From Apus apus (taxonomy: Eukaryota > Chordata > Aves > Apodiformes > Apodidae): a DNA stretch of 64,000 bases. The notes below the pieces were generated by a model. It did not search any database, was not told the DNA's origin, and saw only the letters and a program-made list of their open reading frames with translations. The position numbers were made by a program, and so were the translations under genes. Position 1 is the stretch's first letter, and each line of letters opens with the position of its first letter. The stretch spans positions 96,897,440 through 96,961,439 of the forward strand of contig NC_067284.1 of assembly GCF_020740795.1 (NCBI RefSeq). Direction: 5' to 3'. Of this stretch, positions 48,076 through 61,139 are shown one piece after another.

Positions 48076-51000
48076 TAAGGAAATAAATACTCTGTAGCTG
48101 GACACTTCAGAAGAGAAGCCCATACAATGCATATCATGCTGATTCACCTACTTCAGATACCTCTGCACCAATACATATTTCTCAATTGCTATTAGGTGCT
48201 CACAGTCTTAGTGTCAGGGGATGGCAAATCATGTATAAAGACCTTCTGCTTATTCTTGAAACCATTATAAAGCCCATTGAAGGAGAAGGAAATCTATTCA
48301 CTGATTTGAATGGATTTTGTGTCTTTTAATGTTCAACAACTGTAACAAGGAAATTAATTTATTTAACCTTTTGATTAAAACCATTTCTAACATTATGTTT
48401 CTAGGAATTAATTTGTTAATATAAATCCTGACCTTTCTTGAACAGATGGTGATAATGATGACAACAAGGTTGGTATTTAATGGCATATGGGAAATGTGAG
48501 GCCCAAATAGTATATTTAATTGCTGGTGATTAAGCAAGAACCTAATTTGATCACAAGGATGTTTTATTTGAATAAATTTGTCGTAAACTGAAGTTTTCTG
48601 AAACAGTTTAAATGCTCTTGAACCTGACAAGGGTCTTAGATATGTAGTTGGTTGGTGCATACTCTTTTGATAATATTTTCATGAACATATGTTTTTAGTG
48701 CTGTATTAAAGGCTAAATTCCAGTTGTTCAGTGTCTAAATTGATTAGTAATATTAGGTGACAGGAAAGAAGTGGGTGAGGGCCTTTCTTATTCAAGAGAC
48801 TGAATTTGCATCAGTTACTATAGCAAAATATCTTGTAGAATTGTATTGTATCATAACAATCCAAAGTTAAAGTCTCAGTTACATTTGAAATACTTATGAT
48901 GTATGCATATTTTTACTTTATTTGTTTAAATTGAAAAAAATAAAATTAAACTGATAACTGTCTTCAAAAATAATATGCATTGTAGTTCTCTAGTCTTTGC
49001 AACAATTTGGTGAAATAGATTGTAGCTGTGATATACTGATAGCTGACAGTAACCACAGTTAGTGGATAATACAGTGTAACCTGGAACTTCCCAGCTTTTT
49101 GCCATTTCTATTAGCAGAAATAAGGACTGCATAAAACTTGCTTGTCTCTTGAGAATGCTAACTGAAAGGAAGTGGTGCAGCTATTGTCTTTGATATGTGT
49201 AATACTATTGCATATATAAACAGCTTAAGAAATGTCTCTTCTGTCCATTTTCTTTTTACCTACATAACAAAATTAATTAATGTTTGTGTTTCTATTAGGG
49301 ATTGTTTCATCTGGTAGGGATGAGAATTTAGGATGAGTTTTGAACAAGGAAAAAACACTCTTTAGCAGAAGCAGTCATCCTTACTGTAGGAGGGTTAGGT
49401 TTTATTATTTCATGAGAACAGACTGGATAATTTTTTGCAGGAGGGAGAGGATACGATCTTTTGGTTTTACATCACTACTTGGTATCTTTGATCATAGAAG
49501 GTCAGTAGGTGAGTTTAAATAACTTAAATGAGGATGGTATCTTCCAGGAGAACATTTTGTAACATAAACTTGTTAGTGTTTAGATTGAGTGTATCACCAG
49601 ATACTAGTAAATTGGCAGAGCTTTGTGTGGTGAATTTAATTTAAATAAATTAGGGGGCCATCTGTCACAGAGGATTATCTTTAGGCTCTTAAAGGCCAGT
49701 TTTAGTACCAGGATTACCACAGTTTGCTCAAATGGCTGTGGATTACAGTTATACACAAGAGAGAATAAGAAGAGAGTAATATAATGATAGGATTTACTCC
49801 TGTTTGCATGTCAGTTAAGACCAAAATGTACAGTAGGTTTTTGGTTTTTTTAAATAAACAATCTTATTCATAAGGAAGGACAAATATGTGTGTTCTGTGT
49901 GTTTGTACTGAAATTTCCCACCACTGTTACGGAAATCTTTCACTTTAGGGCATATAAGAACTTGCTGAAAGCAGTAAGATTTAAATTTTTAGGGGTGGTG
50001 AAGAAAAAGTTTTTGAGGCTGTATTAGTATTGTGAATAGAAAGGAGTTCAAATATTGTGTTTAAAAACTGATGTGGAATAACCTGCTGGACATGCTATTT
50101 TGCTCGTTAAGTATTCTATTAATTTATGAAGAGGATCTCTCAGAAAATTCATTCAATCTAGTAATATCTCTGGGAAATAAGTGAGCCCACATGTTGAAAT
50201 TAATCACTTGGTTTCTTCTGGCTGAAAAATTAAGCTACCTACCAAGTAGATAAACAGGGATACGTGTTTCTAGGAATTTAATTTGGTAAAACTGATCTGC
50301 ATGCCCTGTTTAATGCTATTCTTTAACTACCTATTAATTGATTTTTTTTTTCTTTTTTAAAAATAATGTACATTGTACATTTAGGGCAGGTCAACGTATT
50401 AATGCTTATTCCTATTATAAAATCAGTGGAAATTTTATAAATAATAGATGTATATTGGCCAGTATTTGAGTAAATGAGTATTGAAACACAGTGTCTGTCA
50501 AATTTGATGAATGCTCATTTGATCAATGCCTATTTGAACAACTCACTGCCACGTATATGCATCAGTGTTAAGAAAAATGGGGAAAGCAGGCATGCAGAGT
50601 CACACACATCTGATGCCCTAGTTCCAGCTGTGTAAATAGATGTTCTACTCTGTTCCAAGTATTGCTCACTCCAGGATTTATTGGCACTCTCACCTAAGAC
50701 TCTTTACCCTGCCTGGTAGATGGCATACACTTCCACCTTGCCATGCATTTTTGCTCAAGGGGGAATTTGTTTCTCTACTTCGGCATTCCTCTAGCTGTTT
50801 GAGTCTCTGTCTGTATGTTTGTTTTTCATATAATTACATGTCCATCCCATTGAGCTATCTACGGTGGGATACAGCAGCATTGTCCCCACCCTATGTGTTT
50901 TGCAGCTTTCATAATTTCAAACTGAAGAATGAAGTGTGGAAAAGATCATGCAAAACACATAAAATAAGCTATGTGCTTGGCCACAGAAGGGTTGCTGAGT

Positions 51001-52799
51001 GGATTTACAGTATGTCTGGGATGCGCAGTGAGAACGCTCTGAGAAAGGTATTAGCACCTACCTAGGCATTCTCTGAAATGGCATCAAAGCGTGCCATTGT
51101 TGCATTTAAAATTGATTCAAGAGATGTTTTTTCATTCAAGCATCTCAAATCAATGAATGGTGTGCAGCTTAGGCCAATTTTCTTTAGCAACTTTTTTTAA
51201 GAGCTATGACGGAATCTGCTGTTTTGTGTACTTATTTCTGTGCCTCAATATACCTTATTGAGATCAATAGGAAGTTTCTATTGGCTTCAGTTCTGCCACA
51301 TTATCTGCTAAATGACACAATTTAAGTGATGCAAAGCTTTTCCTAAGAACACAGTGATAAAAATGATGTATCTTGTAGAATACTTGGAATTATGTACTGA
51401 GTAATGCACTGTAGATCTCAAAATGCATTTTTTTTTTTTCCAGAAAAAAAGCTCAAAATACCTCAGATTTAGTAGTTTTGGGAAAATTTACTTTATATTT
51501 AAATAGTCAATGGCAACAGGTCTGGTGTGTTCTTCTGCTCCACTACTTTGAGTCAATGCTCATGTTTCCTTTCACAACTGTTAATTAGAACAGGGAAGAG
51601 ATGAAGAGCCTTTTTATGCTACCAGATTTTCATGGACCAGTACCTCACTTCAGAGAAAATTCAGTTTAAGTGTTGGGAAATCCTGTAGAATAAAATAGAT
51701 CTTGTTTTTGCAATATCAAATTTTCTATTTTGATTGAATATATCCTTTAATTATGTATATATTTTTACACATATATACATTTTTTGTGAGAAATGCTGAT
51801 TTTTTTATTATGAAAACTACCTTTGTGGATTTATTTATTTATTCATTTTTAATGAAAGGAGAATAATTTTGTCTTGAGTCCACTTCAAATTATTCCTCTT
51901 CTTGCACAATAGGAGTCTGCTACACAGGATTTTTCATTGCATTCTCTACTCATGTTTATTCAAAAGCCCTTCTGAGCCATTTGCACTGAAAGGGTGGGCA
52001 TTCCAGTATTTTGCCTTATAACTGCAAGGTGAGGATGATGATTGCAACTAAGGATTTAGAACAGGAAATTATTTCCTGCTATTGTCCTATTAACCTATGC
52101 AGCATATATATTTTTTTTTCCCCTTAATCAATGTCTCCTTCTTACTGCTGATTGCATTTTTAGTAAAGCCTTCTTCTGTAATAACTGTTCTGACATGCAC
52201 TAGAAACAAGGAAATGGTTGACATGTTACAGAACATAAAACAGTATAAATCTAATGTAAAATAAACTAGTAAATGGTGAAAAAAATAACTGTTACAGAAG
52301 GTGATGTGTATTTCCTGTAATCCAAACAGCAATATTCTGCTGGAACTTGTTTTCTACAAGCTTTACAAAACTAGAAAACTCCTCTTCTGACTGCTATAAT
52401 GAAACAGTAACCTTGAAATAAGACTGTATTTTATCATTGTATAGAACTTTCATTTGGTCGCTAATTTATTTGTTCAGCTTTTGCCCTGGATTCTTTGAAT
52501 CTTATTTTATAATTGCAGATTTACACTACATGTTCTACTATATACATCTGCAACCCTATTTTTCCTTGTAAAATAATTGATAACTGTTTTTCAAATGTCT
52601 TTACAGCTGTCCCAATTACTTTAAAAGCATTTGCTTTTAAGAAAATTACTTCCTCTCTAGACACAAACTACTAAAAACCTTAGACTGAAGATTAAAGTGA
52701 TTCCAGTAGCGGAAGTTTATTTTGAAACTGTAGTAATTTTTTTTATATTTAATAGATTCTGTTCTCTTTTGAGGTCTGGTAATTTGTTGAGATTTATTG
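48076..52799. other. Intergenic DNA, no supported gene
   Basis: About 4.7 kb of AT-rich sequence. The 141-codon open frame at 50,640-51,065 has no recognisable domain. It ends just after GAGAAAG|GTATTA, a possible splice donor, so a non-coding exon cannot be excluded. No transposon is recognisable. Confidence 0.55.
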
Positions 52800-53760
52800 C
52801 AGCAGTTACCAGCTTTAGTTACGTACAGACACGGACTGAGATTTATAGCAGAAAACGTTTCCCGTGCGTTAAAAATGAGGCCGATGTCGGGCTGCAAGGT
52901 TCAAAGTATTGTCTATTTTTCTGTGCAGCCCAGGTTCCCATCTTAATTCATCACCTTTTGCAGCTCAGGGCACGTTGTTGTGCCTTCCATAGGTCTTTTT
53001 CTGCAAATGTACTTCTGATTCAGCTTCCTTGCTGCAGAGACTTTTCTATTTTGGTTCACCGTGTCACGTGATCCCTGGGGCCAGTGAGAGCCCTGCAGAG
53101 GGAATGGGAACAGCCTGCTGGGATCGATGTAAGTCAGACAAAACTCTTGGCTTTTTGCAGTTTCTGACCCTCACACTCAATTTTAAATGCTGCTTTTATC
53201 CCCAACCTTTGCTGGGCACACCTAATAGCACCTACAGAAATGCTTAGAAGTTTGGGTTTTTATTTTTATTTATTTTTTTACTCTTTCTAACGTTACTTTT
53301 TCGTACTAGGTTCCTTTTTTCCTGTGTCCTGCAGTGTGCTTGAGAAGCCTAAAAAAGCAACAGATGACAAACCAAATGCATTCCAAGTTTTTCTTTAAGT
53401 ATATCTTAAGTTTAATAAGAAATATTTCAGGAGTAGTAGTACTTCGTTTAACTCGTGCTGTAGATGGTGTCAAAAAATGTGCACTTCAGTTGAGAGAGAA
53501 TGATGTGGTCCCCCACTCCCCCTTTGGTCAAAACTGATTGTTTAGGTAGGGGACGATAGTAAACAAAATGATCTAAAATCACGTTCTGGTGCCTTGGCCA
53601 ATTGGCTGAAACGTAATGGTGAAAGGACTTAATTCAATTAAAGGGCAGTCATGTACACGAGACAGTGTATCATTTTTCTGGTATGAATGAAGCGAAATAC
53701 TGTATTTTCATCTCAGCCGATGCGGAGCCACACTTACACGATACGATACTGAGGTTGTGC
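52800..53760 (+). promoter_or_regulatory. CpG-retaining block; candidate distal promoter or leader exon
   Basis: About two dozen CpG dinucleotides lie within roughly 950 bases, far denser than in the adjoining 1 kb upstream. The densest part is 52,815-52,890 (TACGTAC, ACACGG, AACGTTT, CCGTGCG, CCGATGTCGG). A good donor (CGAT|GTAAGT, GT at 53,129) follows a CACGTG box at 53,065-53,070. Downstream of CCDC170 vertebrates have ESR1 on the same strand, and ESR1 uses remote 5' leader exons, so this block could be one. That link is inference. The 124-codon frame at 52,697-53,071 has no recognisable protein. Confidence 0.3.
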
Positions 53761-55101
53761 ATTCAGTGGCACTTGTCACTTTTTTGTAGAGGCTCTTCCT
53801 GGTACAAAGTGAGTGTCTTTCTGGGTTTTTTTTTAAGACAGTCTTTAAACTCAGTAAGTAATGCAATGTAAGTGTATTTCCTTCTTTTCTATTGAATTGT
53901 TTTTCAGATATTTTTTTTTATTTGGTTTGGCTTGCTTTATTTATTTTATTTTTCCCCAAATTGCATGTGCTTTCTTTGGAGTTTACTTCTAAGTTTCAAA
54001 GGCTTACTTTAAATTTGGATCCTTAGGTGGTATGCCTTGATCTTAAATAAAATTTGAGAACAAGTACTTGTGAAAAAGACATAATAAAAGAAGTTGGAAT
54101 CTCCTGATTTCCCTTTGTGGCCTGTGGTCTGGACCCTGTTTTGCATCTCTTGAAGGTGCAGAGTCTGTTATGCACTTTTTTTTACGTCTGGGTTGCTGAT
54201 CTATATGCCAATAACCAGGCCTTAGATGAAAAACTGTTTGAAATCTTTCTTGTTTGTTATGGTGTGTTTTTTTTGTTGTGGTGTGGTTTTTTTGTGTGTG
54301 TGTGTGTGGTTTTTGTTTGTTTGTTTGTTTTTGTTCTTTTCCCCCTAAAACTTCACTGGGAGCAGAGAGCATATTCATGTACAAGGAGCAGTGGTGATGT
54401 ATGTTAGTTTTTCAGTGCTGTTTCTCTCCTGATCACAGGCACCAAAGGAAAATTATGTCACAAATTCTGTGTTGATGGAATTGCTGCTGTGTCAGAAGCA
54501 CAACAGCACTTACGTGTGCAACACTTATGTGTAAATACCTGACTTGGAAATGGAAAACAATTACGAAATGCCATCCTTTTTGTGCAAACTAGATAAAACG
54601 TAGGAGACAATTTTACACACATATTTATTTAAAAGTTTGCCTGCTTGGTTTTGTTCATAAAGCATAACATAGGCAAAAGAGCGGAGTCCTTCTACTGCTT
54701 TAAAAACCGATATGCATGTTCATCAGATAATGAAGAAAGTTCTAATCCAGTGTTGCCTGTTTGGCTTTGCTACATGAGTTTGCACAGCGCCAACATGAAC
54801 ATAACGGGAATTTTGAGACCTTGCCTCTGAGCTGGAGTCTCTGATGCTTCCCACAACTTAACACTAAGGCCTGAGAGTATGTGTCCCCAGTTTAAGAAAT
54901 GTCAGTCTCTTTCATAAACAGAGAAATTGCAACTGGTAAAATGCAAAGAGTTCGAATTAGAGGATCTGGGTTATCACTTTTTTCTTTTGCCTACTGGTTT
55001 ATTTACTTATTTGTGCTCACCTGTCGTCTTTGCTTCTGAAAAGGAATATATGAAAAAAAAATAGAAAAAAAAGAGGGGGGAAAAAAAGGAAAGAAGCTTA
55101 T
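53761..55101. other. Intergenic DNA with GT-rich tract
   Basis: No supported gene. CpG remains somewhat raised at 54,505-54,810. A GT/T-rich low-complexity tract lies at 54,250-54,340 and an A/G-rich tract at 55,050-55,095. Confidence 0.55.
54250..54340. repeat. GT/T-rich low-complexity tract
   Basis: It contains an uninterrupted (GT)n at about 54,294-54,308 and four GTTT units at about 54,315-54,331, inside a longer stretch of only G and T. Confidence 0.9.
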
Positions 55102-55285
55102 TATACTGTGAGGGCAGTCAGTGGCACAGGTTGCCCAGAGAGATTGTGGAGGCTGTCCTTGGAGATATTCAAAAGCTGACTGGATACAGCCCTGAGCAAC
55201 TGCAGCGGATGATCCCATTTGAGCAGGGAGGTTGTGCTATGTGAGGAGGAAGGACCCTGAGGTGTTCCCACCCATGGTGATATGG
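55102..55285 (+). mobile_element. CR1 LINE 3' fragment, truncated
   Basis: The words ACTGTGAGGGCAGTCAGTGG, CACAGGTTGCCCAGAGAGAT, TTGTGGAGGCTGTCCTTGG and AGATATTCAAAAGCTGACTG follow the CR1 ORF2 end and 3' UTR. After TTTGAGCAGGGAGGTTG the match fades and the terminal repeats are not visible. It sits directly after an A/G-rich tract. Confidence 0.75.
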
Positions 55286-57147
55286 TGAGGCTCTGAGTTT
55301 CCCTTGGCAATGTGGAGAGGTGGACAGTGCTGTTACTTTGGGGGGTGGATCATAAGTCACGTGTGGATTTTAATCTTAGACCGTCACTCTGATATTTTTA
55401 AGCTGTGTCATTTTGCTGTCTCAGCTCAGTCATTAATCATTCATTTGGAGTGATGGCCAAGCATGTCCTCCTGGCACTGCCTGACGCACACCACAGAAAA
55501 CCTCTCTGATGAGATAGCAGCTGCAGACAGTGAGCAGGGTTTCTCTTTCACCTCTCCCTCACAGCTACCCAAAGTTACTTCTGGCAGCAGTTTCTTGCAT
55601 CATGTCTCTTTTTGTGCTGCTTCCTCAGGCAGCATGATGTAGCACAGTAGTAAGGGGAGACACTGATGGAAGGAGAACATTAAAATGAATGAGAGTGCCT
55701 GTGGGAAAAGAGCAAGTAGGCAGTGAAGAGCTAGTGTCATCTGGGTTCCTGCACGTGTTCTGCTACTCCACTCAAACCTCACTGTGGAATCTCCAGAAGC
55801 TGAGGAAGGGGTTACAGGAGCTTGCAAAGGCCATGCCAGAGTGTGTGGAAGGGAGGAGGCAGAAAGCTGCATGGGAGTGTTAGGAGGCTACAGAAAAAAC
55901 ATTAAGCCCCCTTCTCATATAATGTACCTGGAGTTGTACTCTAGAGACCTGGAGAATTTCCCCATGAATCAGGGAAACACGAGATCATCTGGTAGTAGAT
56001 TAAAGTACAAAACCAGTGAAAAGTGAAAACAAAGGAAAAAAAATTTTTTTTCAAATATAAAATAATAAAATGTGCTCACCAAAAAATGTAAGCATAGAGT
56101 TCACTTAACACTTTTCACACTAACCTATGAATATAAATTTTATTTTAAAAAGGCAAAAGGTTATAACTCGACTTGTATTTAGGAAAGACGATTTTAAATC
56201 TCTCTGCCATAGTGCTGGTCGTAGTCATAGGTCATGACTTTACTGCAATATTGTTTATCTTGATGAGACATGAGTACTTGTCCTGAAAGATATTGTGGAT
56301 ACAAAAACAAATAGGTCTGACTCTGAAGAAACAGACTGGAGCTGGAAGTGTAGGCAGGTGGCAGGCTCAGCCTTCCAGGGGAGAAGTAAGCCAGGATGTG
56401 CCCCAGTTTATAAGAGACAGAGTTGGCTGCAGGACGTGAAGGCTTGGTAGGAAGGATTACACTAGTGACTCAGGACATTTCCATTTCTGGCTAAATAGTG
56501 TAATTGGAATTTAAACACAGTTGGGTTTTTTTTCTTTCCTGAAGAAGACACAGTTTAAAAATACGACCACATATTTTCTCACCATATTCTTTTTTTTCGC
56601 CCTTCCTCTCCTTTTTGGAGGTCCACTGAAAGTATTGTGCAATACTTTCTTGTAAAACATTTGACTTTGCAGGGGTAAAATAGACTCTATTAATTTTAAG
56701 AATAGAATCCCACATTTCAAGGAACCAGTAGCTAGCTGTAGCAGCTCAATCTGGCAGCCTTCAGCTGATGTAGCTAGTCTGAGAAAGAAGACAACACTGG
56801 AGGAAGAGATTATAAAATAAATACCTGATATTAAATTATTTGCTAGCTCCAACACAATTATTTCTTCTGCTTTTTTTGATGGCAAACATTTGCGTATTAA
56901 AGCTTTTTGAATTAGCAGATGTCTTTGATCTGAAAAAAGCCCTTTTTCATATTAGATACTAAAAGTAATAATTTTATAACTTCCAAGACCTATAATCTGG
57001 GTTGTGTCTTTGTTTTTTTTTCATTCTTAATTGTTTCTGTTGTTACCATTAATTAATGAAAAAGGCAGATTAACATAAAAGGTCAGAAATTTGTCAGTTC
57101 ATTATTAAAGTATGTTCTAGAGTCTAAATTAAAAAACTTGGTTAATT
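55286..57147. other. Intergenic DNA, no supported gene
   Basis: AT-rich, with overlapping open frames at 55,600-56,026 on both strands that match nothing I know. No element is nameable. Confidence 0.6.
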
Positions 57148-58033
57148 TCAGAATCATGGAATCACTTAGGATGGAAAAGACCTTCAAGATCATTGAGTCC
57201 AACCATTAACCCTACTCTACCAAGTCCGGCACTAAGCCGTGTCCCCAAGCACCACAACTAGATGACTTTTAAACACATCCAGGCATGGTGACTCAACCAC
57301 CTCCCTGGGCAGCATGTTCCCATGTCTGACAACCCTTTCAGTGAAAAGTTCTTCCTAATGTCTAGTCTAAACCTCCCCTTGTACAGCTTGAGGCCATTCC
57401 CTCTTGTTCTGTCACCAGTTGTTTGTGAGAAGAGACCAGCACCTACCTCTTTACAATGTCCTTTCAGGTAGTTATAGAGGGCTATGAGATCTCCCCTCAG
57501 CCTCCTTCTCTTTAGACTAAATTGCCCCAGTTCCCTCAGCTACTTCTCTTAAGACTTGCTCTCAAGGCCCTTCACCAGCTTTGTTGCCCTTCTTTGGACA
57601 CACTCCAGCACCTCAATGTCCTTCCTCTACTGAGGTGCCCAAAACTGGACACAGTATTCGAGGTGTGGCCTCACCAATGCCAAGTACAGAGGAACGATCA
57701 CCTACCTGGTCCTACTATTTCTAATACAAGCCAGGATGCCACTGGCATTCTTGGCCACCTGGGCACACTGCTGGCTCGTATTCAGCTGCCCATTCATCAG
57801 AACCCCCAGGTCCTTTCTGCTGGACAGCTTTCCAGCCACTCTTCCCCCAGCCTTCAGTGTTGCATGGGATTGTTGTGGCCCAAGTGCAGGACCTGGCACT
57901 TGGCCTTGTTGAACCTCATACATTTGATCTTGGCTCATTGATCTGGTCTGTCCAAATCTCTATGTAGAGCCTCCCTACCCTCAGGCAGGTCAACACTCTG
58001 TCTGAATTTGGTGTCACCTGCAAACTGCGAAAC
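57148..58033 (-). mobile_element. 5'-truncated CR1 LINE, degraded
   Basis: The left end CAGAATCATGGAATCAC and GGATGGAAAAGACCTTCAAG are the inverted CR1 3' terminus. Reading rightwards on + come the reverse complements of the C-terminal domain (for example CCTTCACCAGCTTTGTTGCC), a block reading [20 protein letters not shown] then [17 protein letters not shown] on -, and finally GGTGTCACCTGCAAACTGCG, which is just downstream of the FADD box. Frames are broken by several indels. Confidence 0.92.
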
Positions 58034-60354
58034 TTTAAAAAAAATATTTTCTAATTGTTTTAGTGCAGAGTCCTGAAGTTAATAAAATATAATTTATCTT
58101 GCGTTTGATTATCTTAGAAAATGGAATTGTTCGAGGGGAATAATCTACAAAGAAATGTCTGGAATTTTGCAGACATATTTCAAATATTTTGTTTCTTAAG
58201 ATTTCAATCACATTTCTATATAAAGCTACTAGTTTTTTGTCTGTTCTGTTCTAAATAGCTCTTATTCACCATTTTTATGGCTTTCAATAGCACAGCAGTT
58301 ACACGTTAGATGTGCCAAGATAGCTTGTGGACTATTGTAGCTGTCTCTTCAGTCTTTGTGTCACCTATGGCAGCTAAATATAAACACAATGAAGCCAAAA
58401 TTGGTCAGATTTGAATTTTGACATTTTTTTCAAAGCACTTGGTTTGAAGTCCAAACCAAAAAAGAATTAAAATCTTGTTTAGATCTTGTTTGTTTTCTTA
58501 AAGTTTATGAGTTGATTTAGTATAACTGCTTATAGTTTTTGCCTTGTGTTTTCTTCAAGTGGAGATAAACTGATTGTGTCTTTCCAAATATGATCATAAA
58601 GATTTTGTTTTGCAGTGATACGCTGAAATGTGTTGCATAGCCATATCTCATTTTCATCACTAATTTTGAGGTAATGGCTTGAATGATAATTGTGGGCTCA
58701 TCTTGCCATATTGTTATAAATCAACAATCTGCTTATTCATTGCAAAATACCATTAATATCGGACTGTGCTACTGCCCAGTATGCAAATATATCCACAACT
58801 GGTGCCAAGTTTGTCCTCACCACACTAAGAAATGGTTCAGTTTCTATTTGTATTGGCTTTCTCTGGCTCTGTCTGAAGGGCACTTTCTGTATAGGCATTG
58901 ATACTTTACCTGAACACTTTTGGATATGAAAGCAACCCTCAAGTAGTGATTTAATGTGGTCATTAGGGAGTTGATGACACATTTCACAAGAGTTAGAAGT
59001 GGTAACATTTCTGAACTAGACAGTCTGATGGTTCTGTTTTGTCGACCTGAACCCTTCCTGTAGTTTACTCTGGGCAGGTTTCTCATGGATTTACTTTTTG
59101 TCCTAATCTGTTGTACATGTTGCTGTGTCCTGTTGTGCAGCTGCTTTGCATCAAACATGACTGCATTTCCATTATGTTTCTGTATATGTTGGTGCACTAG
59201 ACACACAAGAAATTGCACATCCATACATGTGCACATCCTTTAAAGCAGAAGCACACCTAGGGCACCAGTTAATGATGGTTTGTAACTTAATGAGGTATGA
59301 ATCATACAAGTTCGTAATTATTTCCTTAACATCTTGTTTCTTGGGTATTTTTCCCCTTAACAAAGCATTTGCTCACTGGCACAGTTTTGTACATAGTGTT
59401 CATCACAAAGAATCAACCAGGAAAAAATTAGGAAAAAAGGCAGGTTGGCACTTTTGTAGCAGAAGATTACTTTCATACTTTCTTTTGGACTTTTGTCAAA
59501 GAGCTGTCTTTAAAAAAATAAAATATTGATTTTCTTCCTTTATTTCTTCTCTCTTGAAACCTAGCAACATGAAGGATGTACTTGTAGAAATGCCTTTAAA
59601 AATAAAACAGACAAAACTTAAGAAACTTGAATCAAGATAGCCACAAGAAACTTTGAGTTAGATGGTGAGTCAGTTATGATATTTAAATGTTTGTTAAAAA
59701 GGAAGAAAATGCACAAGTAACTAATCTTTCTGCCCTCAGGATTAACCTGAGGCAAGTAATAAAAATCATTCAGCAAATTTATTATTTGGTAACTTAAATG
59801 ATTGCAAACTAGACAAAACATTGGACACATAATGTTCAAGGCAAAAATTTTTGTGCTTGAGAAATGTATATGTTGTGAAGTGAGTGCATTTCAGCTGCCT
59901 GGTGTTGTACAACCCTTCAACCCAACCTGCTGCCATTGTAAAAATAACCAGTGTGTTCTAGTTCTAGTAAATGGTGGGATGGTTTAGATCCTCCCACTTT
60001 GGTGTCAGAGTTGTGGGAGGACTGTGCCTGTTTTACCCTGCTGTCCTGGCACTGCCTTTTCTGCAGTTTTTCAGCCGTTGGTTGATGCTCCTCATGGATG
60101 TCTGCCAGTGCTGTGGTGGCACAGCAAGGGCCTGATACCCTGGGTGGCATATAATGCCAGACACATGACTTGAGACTTTCCAAAGAACCAGTCTTGTGTT
60201 CTGACCCTGATATTCCCATGAGGGGCTGGGGTGTGATTGATACACCTTTGGAGCAGAGATTTCATTTTATGTTACACCAAAAAGAATCTGTTTTATGCAC
60301 ACCCCAGCTGCTCTGCAAACCAAGCCAACACAAGATTGAAGGAAATCACTTCAA
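58034..60354. other. Intergenic DNA, no supported gene
   Basis: AT-rich to about 59,850, then more balanced. Open frames at 58,844-59,236 (-), 59,227-59,529 (+) and 59,917-60,219 (-) show no recognisable protein. Confidence 0.6.
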
Positions 60355-60656
60355 AATCTCTTGGAGGGGCTTTTTACAAGGGCATGTGGCAGTAGGTGTA
60401 ATGGCTTTACACTGGAAGAGGGTTGATTTAGGTTAGATATTAGGAAGAAATTCTTAACTGTGAGGGTGGTGAGACACTGGAGCAGGTTACCTAGGAAAAC
60501 TGTGGATGTCCCATCCCTGGAAATGTTGAAGGCCAGGTTGGAGGGGGCTTGAAGCAGCCTAGTCTAGTGGGAGGTCTCTCTACCTTTGTAGTAGGGGGAT
60601 TTGAACTAGATGATCTTTAAGGTCCCTTCCAACCCAAACCTTTCTCTGATTCGATG
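60355..60656 (+). mobile_element. CR1 LINE 3' fragment
   Basis: About 300 bases in CR1 order: GGAGGGGCTTTTTACAAGGG, TTAGATATTAGGAAGAAATT, GTGGTGAGACACTGGAGCAG, TGGATGTCCCATCCCTGG and GATCTTTAAGGTCCCTTCC, ending AACCCAAACC with one decayed terminal repeat GATTCGATG. The frame is not open. Confidence 0.92.
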
Positions 60657-61139
60657 CTTTCTCTTACTGTGAACAAAATTGATAAAAAAGACACAGCTTA
60701 TTTTTCTTAACTTCTTGCCTTCTCTGTGCTAGTTAACTAACCTCTAACCTCTCACTAGGTTAGTCTCAGCACTGTGTTTGCTCCTGCAGGTCAAACACCT
60801 GCTTGCAAAAGAGAGGAACTTCATAACCAGCCTCTCTATTTCTATACTTAAAGCTGCCTGTGCTGCAGAGAAACATAATCAAAGGGAAAAGCAGACATTT
60901 TGGAGAAAAGCAGAACATTGTTTTGCTGTCAAAAATACTTAAAATCTAATTATGTCTCTAGTGACAGAATTCTTGTGCCCATGACCACTAATTACTTCCA
61001 CAGCTCCTTGCACATAAAGCACCTGATCTAAAGAGATGCAGAAACATACTATGTCATTAAGCAGAAACTTATTTCTGCATAGGTAATGTGCTAGGACTTG
61101 CTTCTGCATAGACACAAGTCATAGTTCATCTGCTTCATG
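60657..61139. other. Intergenic DNA, no feature seen
   Basis: About 480 bases of AT-rich sequence between two CR1 remnants. Nothing recognisable. Confidence 0.6.

Noticed and set aside
50640..51065. 141-codon open frame on the + strand
   Set aside because: No recognisable domain and no initiation context. Kept only as a weak hint of an exon because of the GT at its end.
57522..57941. 139-codon open frame on the + strand
   Set aside because: Antisense of the - strand CR1 copy at 57,148-58,033.
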